From positions 1-64,000 of the forward strand of contig CAZBUJ010000017.1 of the NCBI GenBank assembly GCA_964495075.1: a stretch of 64,000 bases of DNA, in the 5' to 3' direction. Below the pieces are notes generated by a model that did not search any database, was not told the DNA's origin, and saw only the letters and a list, made by a program, of their open reading frames with translations. A program made the position numbers and the translations under genes. Below are positions 59,691 to 64,000 of this stretch, in pieces. Each line of letters begins with the position of its first letter. Position 1 is the first letter of the stretch. Source of the DNA: JAFGJQ01 sp964495075 (GTDB taxonomy: Bacteria; Planctomycetota; Phycisphaerae; UBA1845).

Positions 59691-59719
59691 AAAGCCGGAC
59701 GGAGGCGCGTCCGCCCGGC
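59691..59719 (-). terminator. Rho-independent terminator of the second PEP-CTERM gene
   Basis: On the - strand GCCGGGCGGA-CGCGCC-TCCGTCCGGC forms a 10-bp stem (one G-T wobble) with a six-base loop, followed by TTT. It lies 39 bases after the stop of the PEP-CTERM gene. Confidence 0.7.
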
Positions 59720-59757
59720 TGGGGTTGATGGGTCGATGATTGCAGCTTCAACCAGAC

Positions 59758-60600
59758 CTAGCGTCGACGACGGAAGCCGAACAGACCGGCCGCCCCGAGA
59801 AGCGCCAGCGTCGACGGTTCCGGCGTGGTCAGTGCGACAAGGCCACTTACACCCGTGTCGCCGAGATCAACGGCCGCGGCGCTCGACGGATCGATGCGGA
59901 GCAAGTGCCCAGGGGGGACCGCGGCGCTGCCAAAGGCCGCGGGACATGAGTAGAGCTCCCCGTCAGCCCCAAACTCGAGGGCCGTCAGGTTGCCGGCGTC
60001 CACCCCGTCGACCGTAACCATCCCGACCGAAGTCGCGGTGCCCGACCCGAGCGAGACGGTGAACAACTCGCCTCCTGAGCCACCGGCCGAAATCGCGTAC
60101 ATCTCTCCGCTGGCCGCCTCATAGGCAAGACCGCCAAACGGCGAACCCACCCCCGTCGCTCCGATCACGGAGATCGAACCGCTGCCCAGATCGATGGTCG
60201 AGAGATAGGTGGGGCCCCCGCCTCCCGTGGTCAGGCCGGCGTACAGCGTGTCACCCACGAATTCCATCGACGTAATAACGTTCCCTTCGCCCGGGAAGGT
60301 CATCGTCAACGTGTCGGTGATCGCGCCCGTACCGGGATCGATCAGGTGCAGGAAGGTGTTGTCGCTCGTGTCTGAGCCGTAGATGGTCCCGACGCCGTCG
60401 TACTCAATCTCGGCAACCATGACCGGGTGGCCGCCGCCGATGAAGGTAGCGCTGGGCGGCATCGCCGCATCGATGGTCCAGAGGTTTTCCCCGAGTGTAT
60501 CCCATCCGTACAACGTCGTGTCGGCCTCAGCAGGCGCGCACAGCAGCAGCGTCACCGCCAAGACCCCAAGCGCAACTGCCGTCCTCCGGAGAGTAGCCAT
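59758..60600 (-). CDS. PEP-CTERM sorting domain protein with propeller-like repeats
   Basis: This is a 280-residue exported protein. ATG 60600 follows GGAGGTGGAGT; the frame's upstream ATG at 60633 was set aside. A signal peptide (RTAVALGVLAVTLLLCAPAEA) precedes a beta-rich body with repeated blades (LYGWDTLGENLWTIDA, YGSDTSDNTFLHLIDPGTGAIT, YAGLTTGGGGPTYLSTIDLGSGSIS, YAISAGGSGGELFTVSLGSG) that suggest a beta-propeller. The C-terminus is PEPSTLALLGAAGLFGF followed by RRRR, the exosortase tag. It likely ends in an extracellular matrix. A terminator follows and a terminator-like hairpin lies in its leader. Confidence 0.87.
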   Translation of the reverse strand: MATLRRTAVALGVLAVTLLLCAPAEADTTLYGWDTLGENLWTIDAAMPPSATFIGGGHPVMVAEIEYDGVGTIYGSDTSDNTFLHLIDPGTGAITDTLTMTFPGEGNVITSMEFVGDTLYAGLTTGGGGPTYLSTIDLGSGSISVIGATGVGSPFGGLAYEAASGEMYAISAGGSGGELFTVSLGSGTATSVGMVTVDGVDAGNLTALEFGADGELYSCPAAFGSAAVPPGHLLRIDPSSAAAVDLGDTGVSGLVALTTPEPSTLALLGAAGLFGFRRRR

Positions 60601-60686
60601 ACTCCACCTCCGAGAGAGATCAAGAAAGCCCACTTGCGTCGTAATGAAACGCCGGTTTGATCGACCCTATCCGACCCGAAGAAAAA

Positions 60687-60716
60687 GAGAGAGTTTGCCC
60701 GCAAGCACGCTCTCTC
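60687..60716 (-). promoter_or_regulatory. Terminator-like hairpin in the leader of the PEP-CTERM gene
   Basis: On the - strand GAGAGAG pairs with CTCTCTC, with an inner TTGC-GG-GCAA pairing, and the stem is followed at once by TTTTTC. This looks like an intrinsic terminator 85 bases before the ATG at 60600. No leftward gene lies upstream of it within the window, so attenuation of this gene is the simplest role. Confidence 0.45.
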
Positions 60717-61083
60717 CTTCCACGTACAGCAACATTACCTCCCAGGCCGGGCCCGGTCAATTCGTAACCGCACCACGCGGACACCACGGCGTGCGACAGG
60801 CCCGTGTTCTTCAAACCGCAAAAGCCTGTTAAGCACTGCTGTACTGGAAGGGCGATTGTACGTGGTGTCTAAGGACCGGCGTTGGGGAAGTCGCGCCGCC
60901 ACGGCGATGGTGCCTACGGGCTGTCACGAATACAAGGCGCTCCGTCTGCCGCAAGGCTACTGACCGTAGCGTCCGGTCGCTTCAACGAGCCTGGCGACGG
61001 CGCCATGGACCAGTTACGTTCAACAACACCTAACCCCGGGTGGTGCAGAGTCACTTGAATCGACGCCGTCTCGCCTTTCGCTT

Positions 61084-61099
61084 TCCATATGGATATAAT
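61084..61099 (+). promoter_or_regulatory. Perfect TATAAT element beside a palindrome
   Basis: TATAAT (61094-61099) abuts the perfect palindrome TCCATATGGA (61084-61093), about 140 bases before the lipoprotein gene. The bases 17 upstream do not match the -35 consensus well, so it may need an activator bound at the palindrome. Confidence 0.35.
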
Positions 61100-61238
61100 T
61101 TCCATTCGGATACAAACTGGCCGAACCGAACGAGCACCAACGCCACCGCACGACGCCGATGCGTTCGAAGGCGATGTATCGCACCGTTGGTGGACGCACG
61201 ATGGCGTTCTTGCCGTCGCACGACGATGGAGGTGTAGG

Positions 61239-63962
61239 ATGATTGCCGTTCGCTTCCTCTGCGCCGTTCGGACGCAGCCGTCGGCGTACCTCCCCACCGC
61301 GGGTCGAACCGCCGGCCTGCTGCTGCTGACGCTGTGGTTGCCGACCGGATGCGTCGGCCGCGAGGCCTACGACCGCGGGTGTGAGTTCGCCGAGAACGGG
61401 GAGTTCGACGCCGCCGTGAGCGCCTTCCGCGACGCCCACGACGCCGCACCGAAAAACGATGAGTACTACGACGCCTGGATTGGCGCCACCGAGCAGGCCA
61501 TCGCGTGGCACCGGGACGAGGCGACGAACCGCTTCAACGAGCGCATGCTGGGACCGGCCCGGGCCCACATCGACAAAGCGATCAGCTATGGCGACGCGGA
61601 CGGAAGACCCGTGCCGGGCGAGCCCATCGCCGGGTGTCGAACCGTGTGCGGTCTGCCCGAGGGACTCCCCGCCCACCCGCATTCGCTGTGCGGGGTGATC
61701 GAAGTCAACCAGAAGGAGTTGACGGATCTGCGCCGCCTGATCCTGCGGGCCCTTGCCGCAGCCGAGGCGCGGGCCGACGCGGGCGAATCGCACATCCGCA
61801 ATGGGGCATGGGATGAGGCGGTCGTGGCCCTGCAGGAGGCGACCGAACTCGATCGGAGTTCGGCCCGGGCACCGATGCTGCTCCGCGAGGCGATCGCCGG
61901 CGCGGTGCCGTACCATCTCTCGCTCGCCGATCACCACCTTGCCACCCAGGCCTGGGACGACTGCCGCAGCGAATGTTCCATCGTCTTGTCGTACCGCCCG
62001 GAGGACCCCGAGGCCCAGCTCCGGTTGGACGCCGCCGACGATCGTCAGCGGGCACGAACGCTCCAGCAACAGGCGGCCCGGCTTGCGGCCGACGAGGAGT
62101 ACCTCAGTGCCGTGGACACCCTGGAACGGGCACGGAAACTGTGGCCTGAGGACCGCGCCATTGCTGTGTCACTACGCAGCACTAAGGACCTGACCGCGGA
62201 CGCGCTGCTGACTGAGGCGCGGGGATGCGTGGACGGCGGTGAGTACCAGGCCGCACTCGAACTGGTGGACCGGGCGGAAGCACTGGTCCCGGACAAGCCG
62301 GGCCTGGCGGCCGCCCGGGACGACGCCGAGTCACGCTGGGCCGATGCCTTGCTCCGGCAGGCGGACGGTTACCTGGCCCGCGGGCAGAACGAGCTGGCGT
62401 GGACGTTTGCCCTGCATGCGGCCGGGATCAGCGATGCGCACGTCGAGACGCGGCGGACGATCGATCGCTGTGCCGACTCGGTGCGAGCGGAACTTGATTG
62501 CGCCATCGCGATTCTGCCGGACTCGAAGGGCGGTGCCCACTCACAGGAAACCGTTCGCGCCTGCGCCATGATGACCAACGCCCTCAGCGAGATCGCACCG
62601 CCGCACCTGCGTATCGTGGAGCGATCGAACCTGAGCGACATCCTCGCCGAGCAGGACCTGGCCGCGGCAGGGGTGCTGGATCCCGGCGCACTCGAGCGAC
62701 TGGCCGCCCGGCTGCGAAACGCCGATTTGCTCCTGTTGGTGTCGACGGCAAGTCGCAACAGCGACACCAAGGAAAGCGAGCGCTGGGCCTCGGTGACCCA
62801 GGTCACGGGCACCAAGCTCGTTCGTAATCCCGATTACGCCGCCGCCCAAGCGGCCCTGGACCGCGCCATCGTGGAGCTGGACGAAGCGCATGCAGCCGGA
62901 GGCGACCTGAAGGTGCTCCGCGGCGTCCTCGGCGCCTTTCCCAATAAGGGCAACCGGTACGTGGACGCGACCGTCCGCGGCATGCAAGACGCGGCGATCC
63001 AGCAGGCGGAGCAACGATACAACACCGCGCTGGTGCGACTTCGGCACACGCCCGAGCTCAAAGAAGTGCCCAACAAACAGGAGTACCGGTACCCGGTGTG
63101 CCAGATCACGCGGCGGGCAACTGTCACGGCCGCCGTACGGCTGGTCGACGTGGCGACCGGGCAGGTCCTCTGGGTCGAGGACCGGCTGACGAATACGGTC
63201 GAGCGGAGCGACACCTACGTCAAGCCCGATCCGCAACGCGGCATCACCGGCAAACGGGCGTTCCTCCCCGGCGCCGAGCAATTGTACGCGGAGGCGGTCG
63301 AAGGACTCGAAGCCCAGATTGCCGAAGCGGCGCGGGCGCTCTTGAATCGCCGGGGCGAAGCGTACCTCGCCCGGGCCCGGCGGGCGGCCAGCCGGGACGC
63401 GGCCACCGAATTGTTCGTGCAATATCTGTTTGATCCTGGGCCCGAGCCCGCCGCCGAGTCTGTCAACGAAGCGCTGGCCGCCATTGTCGATGGCGATCTC
63501 GACGCGGCGCGGCGCGAGCGGTGCAAGCAATACGCGCTCGCCCGACTCGAATTGACGCCGCGGGCCGCCAAGCTCACCAAGCAGGAAACGCGTGACCTGC
63601 CGCTCCCGCCGATGACGCAGGGCACGGTTGCGCCCACGCCGGCCGAGGAGATCGTCGCCCGGGCCGAACCCGCGCCCGCTCCGGTCGCCCCGCCGCGCTG
63701 TGTGCAGCTCGTTCTGTTCGACAAGCGAAACCGCGACAAGGCCAACGCGTTCGGACTGGTGTTCGACGTCGATGACGTGACGAACGACGGGGTCGACCTG
63801 CGGGTCAGCCGTCCTGGTACGAAGGGCCCGAAGTTCGTGGACCTGCTCGCCGGGGGTGTGTTCGACGCGCACCACGTGCGCGGCCGCGTCGTCGAAATCG
63901 ACCCCGACGATGAGCGGGCGGTCATCGAAGTTCGGCCCGCGCCCGCGGCGCCCGGACGGTAG
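61239..63962 (+). CDS. TPR lipoprotein with a CsgG-like domain
   Basis: This is a 907-residue envelope protein. ATG 61239 follows GGAGGTGTAG; the frame's start at 61089 adds doubtful sequence. A signal peptide ends in a lipobox (LPTGC near residue 38), so it is lipid-anchored. Several TPR repeats occupy roughly residues 40-400 (RGCEFAENGEFDAAVSAFRDAHDAAP, ALELVDRAEALVPDKPGLAAARDDAE). A CsgG/curli-assembly-like domain follows (IAILPDSKGG, RIVERSNLSDILAEQDLAAAGVLDP, ADLLLLVSTASR, VRLVDVATGQVLWVEDRL). The rest is helical with a final small beta domain. CsgG proteins form outer-membrane secretion pores for amyloid subunits; here a role as a pore or as an envelope assembly factor is possible, not shown. 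Confidence 0.75.
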   Translation: MIAVRFLCAVRTQPSAYLPTAGRTAGLLLLTLWLPTGCVGREAYDRGCEFAENGEFDAAVSAFRDAHDAAPKNDEYYDAWIGATEQAIAWHRDEATNRFNERMLGPARAHIDKAISYGDADGRPVPGEPIAGCRTVCGLPEGLPAHPHSLCGVIEVNQKELTDLRRLILRALAAAEARADAGESHIRNGAWDEAVVALQEATELDRSSARAPMLLREAIAGAVPYHLSLADHHLATQAWDDCRSECSIVLSYRPEDPEAQLRLDAADDRQRARTLQQQAARLAADEEYLSAVDTLERARKLWPEDRAIAVSLRSTKDLTADALLTEARGCVDGGEYQAALELVDRAEALVPDKPGLAAARDDAESRWADALLRQADGYLARGQNELAWTFALHAAGISDAHVETRRTIDRCADSVRAELDCAIAILPDSKGGAHSQETVRACAMMTNALSEIAPPHLRIVERSNLSDILAEQDLAAAGVLDPGALERLAARLRNADLLLLVSTASRNSDTKESERWASVTQVTGTKLVRNPDYAAAQAALDRAIVELDEAHAAGGDLKVLRGVLGAFPNKGNRYVDATVRGMQDAAIQQAEQRYNTALVRLRHTPELKEVPNKQEYRYPVCQITRRATVTAAVRLVDVATGQVLWVEDRLTNTVERSDTYVKPDPQRGITGKRAFLPGAEQLYAEAVEGLEAQIAEAARALLNRRGEAYLARARRAASRDAATELFVQYLFDPGPEPAAESVNEALAAIVDGDLDAARRERCKQYALARLELTPRAAKLTKQETRDLPLPPMTQGTVAPTPAEEIVARAEPAPAPVAPPRCVQLVLFDKRNRDKANAFGLVFDVDDVTNDGVDLRVSRPGTKGPKFVDLLAGGVFDAHHVRGRVVEIDPDDERAVIEVRPAPAAPGR

Positions 63963-64000
63963 ATGGCCGCGCCCCGTTGACCGGTCCCTCCACGGCGTCG

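Larger units (their letters stand above)
59026..59757. other. Intergenic region upstream of eda
   Basis: A 732-bp stretch between two leftward genes. It contains the 16-bp palindrome (59106-59121) in front of eda and the terminator of the PEP-CTERM gene (59691-59719). The frames in 59230-59630 are arginine-rich with no ribosome sites; I see no gene there. Confidence 0.55.
60601..61238. other. Divergent intergenic region
   Basis: A 638-bp region between the leftward PEP-CTERM gene and the rightward lipoprotein gene. It carries the attenuator-like hairpin (60687-60716) and a TATAAT element near 61094. The frames are short and arginine- or serine-rich; no gene is apparent. Confidence 0.5.

Noticed and set aside
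1..64000. CRISPR arrays, tRNA, rRNA, insertion sequences or phage genes
   Set aside because: No regularly spaced repeats, tRNA-like T-loop signatures, transposase motifs or phage structural genes were seen. The only repeated units are protein-coding (RCC1, TPR, beta-helix).

Overview
The window is high-GC bacterial DNA that most resembles a planctomycete, probably from the Phycisphaerae. The pointers are dockerin-like Ca-binding tails on secreted proteins, two PEP-CTERM proteins, a relic of a Ser/Thr-kinase TPR tail, Tat-exported glycoside hydrolases, a UxaE-type uronate epimerase and a GOLPH3-like GPP34 protein. This placement is inference from protein style; no rRNA or other marker gene is present.

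Region 1 (1-14.3 kb, + strand) is a uronate and glycan utilisation run: the 3' end of kduI, a three-part TRAP transporter (dctP-dctQ-dctM), kduD, a secreted DUF4861-type protein, a secreted BNR_4 propeller, a large GH2 beta-galactosidase carrying a LamG insertion, and a membrane-anchored sugar-binding protein. Region 2 (14.3-20.6 kb) is a long non-coding leader with a strong promoter and embedded inverted repeats, followed by a 1675-residue secreted beta-helix protein with cohesin-like, HYR and dockerin-like parts. Region 3 (20.6-32.1 kb, - strand) reads uxaE, a LamG/zinc-peptidase-like protein, GH51, an alpha/beta hydrolase and a second GH51, ending at a hairpin terminator. A ROK regulator lies upstream of uxaE, and both uxaE and the ROK gene have sigma70-like promoters with palindromes in them. 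Together with the KDPG aldolase at 58.4 kb, these genes point to use of pectin-type glycans (arabinan and galactan side chains, unsaturated and saturated galacturonate). The intermediate kinase (KdgK) and fructuronate reductase are not in the window.

Region 4 (32.1-39.8 kb) is accessory: a PEP-CTERM protein, a papain-like peptidase with a dockerin-like tail, an RCC1-repeat protein with a dockerin-like tail, a kinase-TPR relic, an MFS sugar porter and a second papain-like peptidase. Region 5 (39.9-46.8 kb, + strand) is a compact signalling and transport operon: a small RHH-like protein with an apparently leaderless promoter, a cytidylate-kinase-like/BON/receiver fusion, a membrane histidine kinase, two stand-alone receivers, an ATPase-dead histidine-kinase-like protein, a CBS-pair protein and a DASS/SLC13 anion permease. 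I consider this the most novel system here. Region 6 (46.8-52.6 kb, - strand) is an electron-transfer operon: b6f-type cytochrome b, Rieske protein, octaheme cytochrome with HEAT and TPR tail, and an alginate-export-type outer-membrane barrel.

Region 7 (52.8-64 kb) holds a GH36-like secreted protein with a discoidin-like part, a GPP34 protein, an aldehyde dehydrogenase, KDPG aldolase, a second PEP-CTERM protein and a TPR/CsgG-like lipoprotein. I saw no tRNA, rRNA, CRISPR array, insertion sequence or phage gene.
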